Assembly: GCA_903951405.1 (NCBI GenBank)
Contig: CAJBBV010000113.1
Coordinates: 1 to 45,340 of the forward strand
Length of the DNA: 45,340 bases
Direction of reading: 5' to 3'
DNA from: an uncultured bacterium
GTDB taxonomy: Bacteria; Bacteroidota; Bacteroidia; Chitinophagales; Chitinophagaceae
The stretch's first letter is position 1. Each line of letters opens with the position of its first letter. This document shows, one piece after another, positions 19,808-29,203 of this stretch. Below the pieces are notes generated by a model. It saw only the letters and a program-made list of their open reading frames with translations. It was not told the DNA's origin and did not search any database. The translations under genes were made by a program, and so were the position numbers.

Positions 19808-20636
19808 GTTGTATGCTTTTTAAATAGTTAATACTGTCTTGAACTAGTTGCAATTCAGAGTCGAACATTTTGCGCCAAATATTTGCCGCACTTAGTTTAG
19901 GGCTGAATGCTTCTACGCTGACCATACCAGTGTAGTTTATTTTATCTAATGCGTTGAGTATAGAAGGGAAATCAATATGACCTTGTCCTAGTGTGGCTCT
20001 ATCGTTTTCAGATAATTGTATATGAACGAGTTTATCGCCTAACTTTTCTATAGCGTTTGATAAACTTTTTTCTTCTATGTTCGCATGGAAGGTGTCGAAC
20101 ATAATTTTGCATGCTGGATGATTGATTTCATTTACTAAATCAATCAATTCGTCTAGACAAGAAACGAGGTAGCTTTCAAATCTATTTAAGTATTCAAGTC
20201 CTAATATAATATCAAGAGATTGTGCGTATTCAGCCAATTCTCGTAAATTTTCTACTGCCCATTTTTTTTCTTCTGTCGTAACTTGTGTTCTTGTGAATGT
20301 GCCGAGGGCTGAGTGAAATGGGCCAGTCATGAGTGTTGACCCTAATACCTTGGCGCAGTCTAGTGCTTTTTTATTTCGTTCTAATGTAGATTTTCTAATT
20401 AAGGGATCTGAACTGATTTGATTATGTTCAGGTCCATTGATGGTGACAGCGATTCTTTCCAATCCAAGTTCATCTAGCTTTGTTTTCCATGATTTCCAAC
20501 TATCCGGATTGGTATTAAAGATTGGGATTTCTACTCCATCGTAGCCTGCAGATTTAATCTCATCCAGCACCGGAAAAAGTGATTCGTCAATGTCAGTTCC
20601 CCATAGCAACAAGTTCATTCCAATCTTATAGTTCAT
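19797..20636 (-). CDS. Sugar phosphate isomerase/epimerase, AP-endonuclease-like TIM barrel
   Basis: IKSAGYDGVEIPIF; LGLEYLNRFE; IMFDTFHANIEE; LVHIQLSENDRATLGQGHIDF; MVSVEAFSP. Confidence 0.9.
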   Translation of the reverse strand: MNYKIGMNLLLWGTDIDESLFPVLDEIKSAGYDGVEIPIFNTNPDSWKSWKTKLDELGLERIAVTINGPEHNQISSDPLIRKSTLERNKKALDCAKVLGSTLMTGPFHSALGTFTRTQVTTEEKKWAVENLRELAEYAQSLDIILGLEYLNRFESYLVSCLDELIDLVNEINHPACKIMFDTFHANIEEKSLSNAIEKLGDKLVHIQLSENDRATLGQGHIDFPSILNALDKINYTGMVSVEAFSPKLSAANIWRKMFDSELQLVQDSINYLKSIQHEN

Positions 20637-20779
20637 GCCTTAATGAATACAATGTTTAGAAAAAAATCAAGCCATTTATTTCTTGATTTTATAGTATCTA
20701 AAGATAAGGTCTCTTTGAATAAAAAGTGGAATATTAATTATAGTTAGGGAGAGAAAAGTAGAGGGGTTCGTCTACTTGA

Positions 20780-21457
20780 TTATGAAATAATTCGTCCGTC
20801 TTCCATTCTGATGATTCGATCCGTTTTTTCAGCAAAACTCGGATCGTGGGTAACGATTAACAGGGTTTGATTGAACGATCCCGACAATTCTTTAAAGATA
20901 TCCAGCACGAGGTCGCCATTTTTTTTATCTAGGTTTCCGGTGGGCTCATCACCCATTATAATCATAGGGTCATTGATTAATGCTCTAGCAATGGCTACAC
21001 GTTGTTTCTCGCCGCCTGAAATACGAAATGACTTTTTGAGCGCTAGTTTATCAATATCTAGAATTTTTAATTTTTCCATTGCCCTATGCTCTACTTCCTC
21101 CCTGCTGTATTTATTTAGCTTAAGTCCAGGGAGCATAACATTTTCAAGGACATTAAATTCATTCAACAGGTAGTGGAATTGAAATACGAATCCAATTTTT
21201 TTATTTCGTATTTCTGCTAAAAATTGTTCATTTTCCTTGGGCATTATTATTTGATCGATGAATAGACTACCATCATAGCTAGTGTCCATCGTTGATAAAA
21301 TATAGAGCAGGGTTGATTTTCCGCAACCTGATTTACCGGTAAGCGATACAAACTCTCCTTTTTGAATGGTAAAATTGACATCGGTTAATACATCAACTTT
21401 AATGGGGTCATTAAATGATTTACTAATTGATTTTGCTTCAAGTATGGTACTGTTCAT
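20780..21457 (-). CDS. ABC transporter ATP-binding protein (LolD/MacB type)
   Basis: Walker A GKSGCGKST; signature RISGGEKQRVAIARAL; Walker B IIMGDEPTGNLD. Confidence 0.93.
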   Translation of the reverse strand: MNSTILEAKSISKSFNDPIKVDVLTDVNFTIQKGEFVSLTGKSGCGKSTLLYILSTMDTSYDGSLFIDQIIMPKENEQFLAEIRNKKIGFVFQFHYLLNEFNVLENVMLPGLKLNKYSREEVEHRAMEKLKILDIDKLALKKSFRISGGEKQRVAIARALINDPMIIMGDEPTGNLDKKNGDLVLDIFKELSGSFNQTLLIVTHDPSFAEKTDRIIRMEDGRIIS

Positions 21458-21458
21458 T

Positions 21459-22718
21459 TTATTTTCCTCTTATGATTACTACAGGATCAACTTTGCTGGC
21501 TTTTCGTGAGGGAAACCATCCAGCTAAAAATGTAGTGATGAGTGAAAAAATGATGCCTATCGTATAAAATATTGGAGCATAATTGATCGGGTATGTTTTT
21601 ACTGTAGGCAGTGATGGGGTATTGAAGGGAATCTGATCTATTGCTGAGGATAATCCAAATCCGAAAACCAAGCCTAGCAATCCTCCAAATAGGCCAATGC
21701 TCAATGCGATCATTAAAAATATTGTTTGTACATCTTTTCCTGAGAATCCTGTTGCTTTCAAGATTGCAATGGAATCCATCTTTTCGAATATCATCATATT
21801 TAGAATATTATATATACCAAACCCCGCTACGATCAATAGTGTTATACCAACTGCATACGAAATAATGGTTCTCACTGAACTTCCTGTTTCAAATTGTGAG
21901 TTTGCTGTTTGAATATCTTCTGCATCTGTTTCAAATAATGCTTCGTATTCTTTAGCCATTGCTGGAGCCATTCCGATGTCATTAAGCTTTATCTGTATTT
22001 CAGTAATATAGCTATTGGATTTAGATAATATTTTTTGAACTGTACCTACGGATGCAAAGCTTTGTGTCTTATCAATATCTCCTAATCCTGATTGAAAAAT
22101 CCCCACTACTTTTAACTGAAAACGTTCTCCATTTGATGTTGAGATATAGACTATGTCTCCAATATCAGCTAATAGTATTTTTGCGAGACCTTTGCCAAGT
22201 ACAATACTATTAGCTATCTTATCTAGATCTTCAGCATTACCTGAAGTAATGTATTCATTGAAGTGAAAGAGTCTGCTTTCTTCATTATAGTCAATCCCAT
22301 TGATTGCGCCAGTGACATCTACAGAGCCTTCATTAAAAAATATCTGTGCAGTAATTTTAGGAGAGAATCCAATTACTCGTTTATCATTTTTTATTCTCGT
22401 AGAAATAGCGATACTGTTATAAATAGCTTGTCTATTGGATTCTGATTTTATTGAGCTGATAAAGTTATGAGAATGAGTAAAGTCTGGATGAATATTGATT
22501 GGCTGGTTAAGATTTGGTTTGATGTCGTTAAATAGTCTAATGTGCGGTGTTCTATTTAATATTAGTCCATCAAGTAAATCATTTAACCCTGACATAAATC
22601 CGAGCAATGTTATGAACATGGTAATACTAAAGGTTACTCCTACGGCAGCTACCAATGTTTGTTTCCACCTAGCAAGAAGGAGTGATTTTGCAATGCTTAC
22701 AAGAAGCTTGTACTTCAT
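21459..22718 (-). CDS. ABC transporter permease (FtsX/LolC/E-like)
   Basis: N-terminal TM, large periplasmic region, three C-terminal TM; IFEKMDSIAILKATGFSGKDVQTIFL; PSRKASKVDPVVIIRGK. Confidence 0.92.
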   Translation of the reverse strand: MKYKLLVSIAKSLLLARWKQTLVAAVGVTFSITMFITLLGFMSGLNDLLDGLILNRTPHIRLFNDIKPNLNQPINIHPDFTHSHNFISSIKSESNRQAIYNSIAISTRIKNDKRVIGFSPKITAQIFFNEGSVDVTGAINGIDYNEESRLFHFNEYITSGNAEDLDKIANSIVLGKGLAKILLADIGDIVYISTSNGERFQLKVVGIFQSGLGDIDKTQSFASVGTVQKILSKSNSYITEIQIKLNDIGMAPAMAKEYEALFETDAEDIQTANSQFETGSSVRTIISYAVGITLLIVAGFGIYNILNMMIFEKMDSIAILKATGFSGKDVQTIFLMIALSIGLFGGLLGLVFGFGLSSAIDQIPFNTPSLPTVKTYPINYAPIFYTIGIIFSLITTFLAGWFPSRKASKVDPVVIIRGK

Positions 22719-23830
22719 TTAACGGGTTTATAAATTTCATCTGATATGGAAATGCCTTTGAGTATTTCCACTTTATCATAGTCCATTATACCCGTAACTA
22801 CTTTTACCTTGTTTTTTCCAATCAAGACGAAGCTATTATCAATCAGATAGTTTCTTGGTATGGTTATTGTATTTTTCTTTATTTGGATGATGATATTCCC
22901 TTCAACACTTAAGTTGGGATAAAGCTGGGGTGGTTGTTTTATGAAGTTTGCTTCAATAGTGAATGACCTCGATTTTTCTTTCATTAGAGGTTCTATTTTA
23001 CTCACTTCAGCTTCATATACTTCGCCCTTGTGACTATCCATACTCATAATCACTTTTTGTCCTAGGGCTATTTTTGAAATATCAAATTCATCTATTTCTA
23101 ACTCAACAATAAAGCCATTAGAATCGCCAATAGTAGCAATAGGATTAACTGTGTTGACCATTTCCCCAATATTTTTTGTGAAACTATATAAACGGCCAAC
23201 CACTTCACTTTTAATGGTGTAGTCATTCATAGTCGCGCTAGAGATCTGTGTATTACGTTTACTTTGATTAGCTAGAAACGTAAGCTGTTTTTCTAAATCG
23301 TTTAAATGCAACTGACTTGCGTTAAAATTTGTTTGTGCATTTTCAAGAGACAGTATTCTATTGTCTAGATCATTTTTGCTCCCGATTCCATCAGCCCATA
23401 ATTCCTTCTGTCTTTTTAGTAATGATTTTTCATTATCAAGTTTGATCTTAGCAAGTTCAACTTCTTTCTTTCCTTGGTCAATTTTCTCTTTGTTAGAATA
23501 TATTGAATTATATTCTTCTTGCGCTCGAGCATTTTCAACATTTATTTTTTGAGATAGATTTGATATGCGGGCAATGATTTGCCCTTTTTTAACTAGCCCA
23601 CCTTCCTCAACTAATATTTCTTTTAGTATGCCATTTACACTGCTGAATACCTGGTATTGTGTTTTGCTTTTTACTAATCCAGATGCGTAAACTGATAAGG
23701 TTATGTCTTCTTTTTTTGGGAATATTTTCTCTTCTTTTGTTTTGCATGATGCAAGGAGTAGGATAGTTAATACTATCCCGGAGGTCAGGAGTAGAAATCC
23801 TTTTTGAGTTGTGCTACGAACCGTTGCCAT
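22715..23830 (-). CDS. Periplasmic adaptor subunit (HlyD/MacA-like)
   Basis: Lipoprotein-like signal LLLASC; ILKEILVEEGGLVKKGQIIARI; coiled coil; VVGRLYSFTKNIGEMVNTVNPIATIGD; 4-bp overlap with permease. Confidence 0.9.
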   Translation of the reverse strand: MATVRSTTQKGFLLLTSGIVLTILLLASCKTKEEKIFPKKEDITLSVYASGLVKSKTQYQVFSSVNGILKEILVEEGGLVKKGQIIARISNLSQKINVENARAQEEYNSIYSNKEKIDQGKKEVELAKIKLDNEKSLLKRQKELWADGIGSKNDLDNRILSLENAQTNFNASQLHLNDLEKQLTFLANQSKRNTQISSATMNDYTIKSEVVGRLYSFTKNIGEMVNTVNPIATIGDSNGFIVELEIDEFDISKIALGQKVIMSMDSHKGEVYEAEVSKIEPLMKEKSRSFTIEANFIKQPPQLYPNLSVEGNIIIQIKKNTITIPRNYLIDNSFVLIGKNKVKVVTGIMDYDKVEILKGISISDEIYKPVK

Positions 23831-23867
23831 AATATTATTTTACCAAAATGATTGCTCTAAAGCCTTA

Positions 23868-23875
23868 CAAAGTTA
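23868..23875 (-). promoter_or_regulatory. Putative -7 element (minus-strand TAACTTTG) upstream of the adaptor-permease-ATPase operon
   Basis: Exact TAnnTTTG match 38 bp upstream of start; no clear TTG at -33 spacing. Confidence 0.35.
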
Positions 23876-23965
23876 TTATTAACTAAATGAATATAGAGTG
23901 TAAAAATTATTATTTAGTACTTTTTACTATACCTGTATAGGAGTAATTCAGTTTAATGTTAGTGC

Positions 23966-24937
23966 TTAAGAAAGCTGATTAGGTTTAATGTATATCTGTG
24001 ATCCAATGCGAAGTCTTGTTATGTTAGTATGTAGAATTATTAACTGTTCTTCCGTTTCAACTTCAATTTTATAATGGCTTCCAAAAAATGTAATTTTTTT
24101 AATTAACCCTTCAATTCCACTGTTGTTATCTGTATTTATTTCAATTGATTCTGGTCTGATGAATAAAGGTGATTCAATTGAATGATCAGTAAATGCACCT
24201 CTAAGCTTTATTGAATTAGAGTCTATTAGGTTGTATTCTCCTAGAAGTCCAGCTACATATTCATTAATTGGGTTGAAGTAAATTTCTTTTGGACTGCCTT
24301 GTTGAATTATTTTTCCTTCATGCAAGACAAGAATTTCGTCGGACCAAGAAAGGATATCGAGCGGGTCGTGCGAGACAAGCATGCAGGTTATTTTCAATTT
24401 ATCTGAAAGGTCTTGTATGACTTTTCGAATCGTTTTTTTATGCAGCATATCAAGATTAGAGAAGGGCTCATCTAATAATAATAATTTAGGAGAACCAACT
24501 AATAATTTTGCCAAACCAATTCGTTGTCTTTCTCCGCCGGATAGTTGATCTGTTTTTCGTTTAAGTAATTGACTAATCTGGCATACTTGAAATATTTCTT
24601 CTGCTTCTTTCTCTGAAATTTTAGTAGCATATTCTAAAAGCTCGTGAACATAATAGTTATTATGGAGTTCAAAATGTTGCGACAGGTATGCAATGCCATC
24701 ATGACCTGGGATTAACTTTTCGTTTGGGCCTAAAACTCTTTTTCCTTCGAACACAATTAAACCAGCATCAGGTTCAAGTAATCCAGCTATCAGTTTAAGT
24801 AATGTGCTTTTACCTGATCCTGTTTCCCCTATTACGGAAATCTTTGAAAATTTTGGCACAGTAAATGAGGTGGGCTTGAGCGTAGCCCCCTTCGATTTAT
24901 TGATCTGATTTACTTCTAATAAATTCATGGAATACAT
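23966..24937 (-). CDS. ABC transporter ATP-binding protein with C-terminal TOBE-like extension
   Basis: Walker A GETGSGKST; LSGGERQRIGLAKLL; LLLLDEPFSNLD; C-terminal FIRPESIEI...ITFFGSHYKIEVETEEQ. Confidence 0.9.
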   Translation of the reverse strand: MYSMNLLEVNQINKSKGATLKPTSFTVPKFSKISVIGETGSGKSTLLKLIAGLLEPDAGLIVFEGKRVLGPNEKLIPGHDGIAYLSQHFELHNNYYVHELLEYATKISEKEAEEIFQVCQISQLLKRKTDQLSGGERQRIGLAKLLVGSPKLLLLDEPFSNLDMLHKKTIRKVIQDLSDKLKITCMLVSHDPLDILSWSDEILVLHEGKIIQQGSPKEIYFNPINEYVAGLLGEYNLIDSNSIKLRGAFTDHSIESPLFIRPESIEINTDNNSGIEGLIKKITFFGSHYKIEVETEEQLIILHTNITRLRIGSQIYIKPNQLS

Positions 24938-25037
24938 TCACATGGTTGAATGTCTGCAAATTAAATAGAAAGATTGTGGTAACGTGTATATATTTTAATT
25001 GCTCACGTTAAGGCTCGTTTTAAGCACTATTCAGTAT

Positions 25038-25892
25038 TTATTTTTTGAATCCATCCCGAAGCATAATGAACGAGGTGTAGACAACAACCAATATCACAAC
25101 GATCCTCAGTGTATCTAATGGCAAGGATTTTACTATAAATGCAGCAATTAATACAGCAATGCTTCCTGGTATAGCCATGCCTATAGCGGCTTTTCTGTTA
25201 TACGAGCCTGTTTGGATAAATTTATATGAAGCTGGAGGCATTAAAAAGGCACAAGATCCCATCATGATGGGGAATGCTACTTGCGGCGACATCCCTAGCA
25301 TAAATACTAATGCCATGCAAGGTGCATAAAGTCCAATGCCTGCTGTCATAAGTGCCCCTAGTAAGAAGTTCACGCTAGCTGCAATAAATAGTTTACCACC
25401 TGTAAGTCCGATGGCATTGCCTTCACCATGAATGATGCCAAGCAACCTGGCAATCATGAATCCAACTGTTATAAGAAGGGCAAATCCCATAATCAGTCGA
25501 ATATTATTTTCGGAAAATCTTGATATTATTCTTGCCCCAGCTATAGCACCTAGTGCAGCAGTGATAAGCATTATTGTCAGTGTCATTGGTTCAACCTCTA
25601 TAACACGTATAAATATGATGGCTTGAAGCAAAACGGGTATGGTGTTGGCCACGTTCATCGTACCGGGAATTAATTTGTCTCGTGTTTGCCTTGTGAATTT
25701 TAGTAATGCAGTTTGTGGGGCAAATGCACCAATTCCGAGTACATCAAAAAAATTGACTACAAATCCTATTAGCCCAACTTTTATCCAATTACTTTCTTCA
25801 AGTTGATGTTGATGGGCAATAAAATCTTTTGTTAGGTATATACTGAATAATACTGCTAAGAGTATTAATGAAATCCATAAAATTGTTACCAT
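25038..25892 (-). CDS. TSUP-family permease (sulfite exporter TauE/SafE-like)
   Basis: Multi-TM; VNFFDVLGIGAFAPQTALLKFTRQTRDKLIPGTMNVAN; FLLGALMTAGIGLYAPCMALVFMLGMSP. Confidence 0.85.
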   Translation of the reverse strand: MVTILWISLILLAVLFSIYLTKDFIAHQHQLEESNWIKVGLIGFVVNFFDVLGIGAFAPQTALLKFTRQTRDKLIPGTMNVANTIPVLLQAIIFIRVIEVEPMTLTIMLITAALGAIAGARIISRFSENNIRLIMGFALLITVGFMIARLLGIIHGEGNAIGLTGGKLFIAASVNFLLGALMTAGIGLYAPCMALVFMLGMSPQVAFPIMMGSCAFLMPPASYKFIQTGSYNRKAAIGMAIPGSIAVLIAAFIVKSLPLDTLRIVVILVVVYTSFIMLRDGFKK

Positions 25893-26045
25893 AATTAAAA
25901 TCTTTGCTTACTATTTTTTTCGCTTTCAGATATTCAGATGAAATTAAGGAGTTTAGACTGAAACTTCATTGGTTCAACATAATTTGTCTGAACTTAGTAG
26001 TATCATTTTTATCAATATCTTTATTCACACGTAATTACATATCTC

Positions 26046-27338
26046 ATGTCACATAATAGAAGAAAATTTTTAGGTGTTGCTGCTATGGGGGCAGGTGCTT
26101 TTTCCTTATCAGCAAATGTTTTCGCAACTAATCGATCGCAGCATAATATATCCAGTGGAATGCCTTCTGTGATTGAATCATTAAAGCCTATGACAGATGG
26201 GGTAATGCCAATTTCTGTCAACGAGCGAAAGGCACGTATTGCCAAGGCTCAGGAGTTGATGGCAAAGGAAAAAATTGATGGCATATTTATAGAGGGTACA
26301 ACCACTTCCTTTTATTATACGGGGATGAGATGGGGACAAAGTGAGCGAACATTTGGATTAGTTATACCTGCTTCTGGTGCAATAGCCTATGTATGTCCGA
26401 AGTTTGAGGAAGATCGTGCGCGTGAGTTAATCAATCCTGTTTTTGGCGATGAAGTGCGTTGTTGGGAAGAGCATGAAAGTCCTTATGCATTAATCCTTGG
26501 CATCATAAAAGATAGAGGGGTTAAATACCATCGCATTGGTATGGAAGAGCGCGTTCGATTTTTCATTGCCGATGGCGTTAGAAAAATAGCTACTGGATTT
26601 GAAGTCGTGGATGCCACTTCTATTACAGCTGGATGCAGGATGTATAAATCGGATGCTGAGATTGCCTTGATGCAAAAGGCCAGTGATGTCACTATTGTTG
26701 CTTACCAAGCCGCGTTTCAAACTATTCGAGATGGAATGTCTCAGTCTGAGCTGGCCGGAAATATTTCGATGGCCTTTGAAAAACTGGGCTATAGTGGCGG
26801 TGCCATGGTTATTGTGGGGAAATATTCTGCATTACCCCATGGTAGTATTGTGCCACAAACTATACATGAGGGGGATGTTATATTAATTGATGGAGGAACG
26901 AGTTGTGAAGGATATGCTTCTGATATCAGCAGAACCATTGTCTTGGGTAAACCTACTCAACGCCAACGTGATGTATGGAATATCGAAAAGGCCGCTCAGG
27001 ATGCTGCTTTTGCTGCTATTAAAATTGGTGCTACATGTGAATCTGTTGATCATGCAGCACGATCTGTTATTGAGTCTGCAGGATTTGGCAAGCAATATAA
27101 GTTACCTGGGTTACCTCATAGAACGGGTCATGGAATTGGATTGGAAGGACATGAATGGACAAATTTTGTCAAGGGGAATATGACAAAAATTGCCCCAGGC
27201 TTGTGTTTTAGTAATGAGCCTACTATCTCTATCCCTGGAGAATTTGGTATACGATTAGAAGACTGTTTATACATTGGTAACGATGGACCACACTTTTTCT
27301 CTAAGCAAAGTATTTCCATCGAACAACCCTTTGGTTGA
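26046..27338 (+). CDS. M24 metallopeptidase (Xaa-Pro aminopeptidase-like), Tat-type signal
   Basis: MSHNRRKFLGVAAMGAGAFS; metal-ligand blocks LIDGGTSCEGYASDISRT, HRTGHGIGLEGHE, SNEPTISIPGEFGIRLED. Confidence 0.92.
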   Translation: MSHNRRKFLGVAAMGAGAFSLSANVFATNRSQHNISSGMPSVIESLKPMTDGVMPISVNERKARIAKAQELMAKEKIDGIFIEGTTTSFYYTGMRWGQSERTFGLVIPASGAIAYVCPKFEEDRARELINPVFGDEVRCWEEHESPYALILGIIKDRGVKYHRIGMEERVRFFIADGVRKIATGFEVVDATSITAGCRMYKSDAEIALMQKASDVTIVAYQAAFQTIRDGMSQSELAGNISMAFEKLGYSGGAMVIVGKYSALPHGSIVPQTIHEGDVILIDGGTSCEGYASDISRTIVLGKPTQRQRDVWNIEKAAQDAAFAAIKIGATCESVDHAARSVIESAGFGKQYKLPGLPHRTGHGIGLEGHEWTNFVKGNMTKIAPGLCFSNEPTISIPGEFGIRLEDCLYIGNDGPHFFSKQSISIEQPFG

Positions 27339-27362
27339 TATTAAAGCTACTTACGAGTAGGT

Positions 27363-28271
27363 TTATTTATGTACTTCTATGCTCCATTCATTTCCACTCG
27401 ATACTTTGTATTTATTAGCAAAGCTATCTTGATTTAATGCAATTGATAGTTGCATTAAACTATTCAAATAGCATAATGCATTTCCTTTTTTAACAGCACC
27501 AAATGTTTCTGCATAGGGTGCATTCCCTTCATATATTTTTTTTCTATTTTGGAAAATTGATATGTGCAATAAATCGCCATACTTTAATCCAATGGAATTT
27601 AACAAACCCCCATCTATATTGGACCAGATATTGCCGTATTGAATATCTAATATGGGTATATTTCCTTTAATTATTTTATCCTCGATTATTGCTTTTTGAT
27701 AGGTAATTGATTTTACTGTTGATGGTAATTGCTTCCCAACTTCTTCAAAGCTAATTTTTCCAGATGCGAGTCGTGCGGCTGTGTAGGCATAAACATCACG
27801 GCCATGAAAGGTGTATGATTTCTGAGAATCATTTCTTCGATTGACAGCCTCATCGATTTCTCGAATCGACTCTATTCCCAATGATTCTGCAATAAGTGTT
27901 AATGTACCATTGTCTGGCGTTACAATATAGTGCCCTGAATTAGTTTTCAATACAACTGATTTCCGATTGGTGCCAACTCCGGGATCAACTACAGAAACAA
28001 AAACTGTTCCAGCTGGCCAATATGGCACGGTTTGTTCAAGTCTGTATGCTGCTTCCCAAATATTATATGCTGGTATTTCATGGGTAAGATCGAATAGCCT
28101 TAATTCATTTGATACACTATTTGCCACTCCTTTCATGGCTGAAACAGCCCCATCTTTCAATCCAAAATCGGATTGAAAAACAACGATTTTATTTTGGGCG
28201 ATTACCTCAAGGTTGATTAGTAATGCAGAAAGAATTAATATGATTGATAGCCTGCGAAAAACAATACTCAT
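27363..28271 (-). CDS. S-adenosyl-L-methionine hydroxide adenosyltransferase-like (DUF62) protein with signal peptide
   Basis: MSIVFRRLSIILILSALLINLEVIAQ then IVVFQSDFGLKDGAVSAMKG, LTHEIPAYNIWEAAYRL, VSVVDPGVGTNRKSVVLKTNSGHYIVTPDNGTLT. Confidence 0.88.
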   Translation of the reverse strand: MSIVFRRLSIILILSALLINLEVIAQNKIVVFQSDFGLKDGAVSAMKGVANSVSNELRLFDLTHEIPAYNIWEAAYRLEQTVPYWPAGTVFVSVVDPGVGTNRKSVVLKTNSGHYIVTPDNGTLTLIAESLGIESIREIDEAVNRRNDSQKSYTFHGRDVYAYTAARLASGKISFEEVGKQLPSTVKSITYQKAIIEDKIIKGNIPILDIQYGNIWSNIDGGLLNSIGLKYGDLLHISIFQNRKKIYEGNAPYAETFGAVKKGNALCYLNSLMQLSIALNQDSFANKYKVSSGNEWSIEVHK

Positions 28272-28302
28272 GATGAATAGTTTAGTTGATGAATTTACTT
28301 TT

Positions 28303-29129
28303 TTATCTAATTCCTTTACTGATTAGATATTTTATGAGTGCTGCAGGATGATCAGTTTGAAGCCCATCAAATCCTAATGCAAGTGCTTTCTCCCAGCGTT
28401 CTGGCCCTTCATCAGTAGATTGGATATCGGGCCATACAAGGATATGATTTTGTTGCGCCGTCAATACCGCTTGTGCTGTATATTCTGAGAAATCTCCATC
28501 TAATATCTCCATCTTATACCGAAGGATCATTTTTTTCATTTGTTTATCAGTATTTACTTTTTTAGGTAAGCTGATAACAAGCGGTATTTCAGGCGCTATT
28601 TTTCTCCACTCGGTATATTGTGAAGGTGCGTTTATATATACCATTATATTTTTTTCCATGTGTGCAGCTAAAATTTCTTGATAGGTTTTTCAACATCTGC
28701 ATCTTTGAAATCTAGGTATATATTTATCTTCCCTCTGCACAGCTCAAGGACTTCGTTAAACGCTGGAATCTTATGAAGCCCCCATTCTGAATGAGTAGGG
28801 TCTTTAACCATAATTTTTCGCAATGAGTCGAACCTCATTTCTTTGACCTTTCCTTTGATGGATGTCATATGCTCAATATCTGAATTGTGCATAATGATTT
28901 GCTTTCCATCTACTGTTGTTCTAAGATCTATTTCAATAAAATCAACATCATTGTCGATAGCATGTTGATAGGCTAACAATGTATTTTCAGGAGCTTCTAT
29001 GTGGTCTCCTCGATGAGCAATAACAATAAATTTGTGGTTTGACTTGTTTAGAAACTTTGGCTGTGCGTGATTATAAAAAGGTAAACATGAAAGAATGCCA
29101 ACTAGGCCTACTACTATATACTTATTCAT
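28303..29129 (-). pseudogene. Glycerophosphodiester phosphodiesterase split by a frameshift (ORFs 28668..29129 and 28303..28659)
   Basis: N-half: VIAHRGDHIEAPENTLLAYQHAIDNDVDFIEIDLRTT; C-half in another frame: LDGDFSEYTAQAVLTAQQNHILVWP...GFDGLQTDHPAALIKYL. Adding one base at the A5 tract (28686..28690 on +) joins them as DADVEKTYQEILAAHMEKNIMVYI. Confidence 0.82.
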
Positions 29130-29153
29130 GTTTGGTTATTTGTGTAATGATAT

Positions 29154-29184
29154 AAAAAAAACCGAAATACATTTCGGTTTTTTT
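29154..29184 (-). terminator. Intrinsic terminator (symmetrical, possibly bidirectional) downstream of TonB-dependent receptor
   Basis: AAAAAAAACCGAAAT-AC-ATTTCGGTTTTTTT inverted repeat immediately after the receptor stop. Confidence 0.85.
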
Positions 29185-29203
29185 AACGTTAAATATGATA
29201 AGA

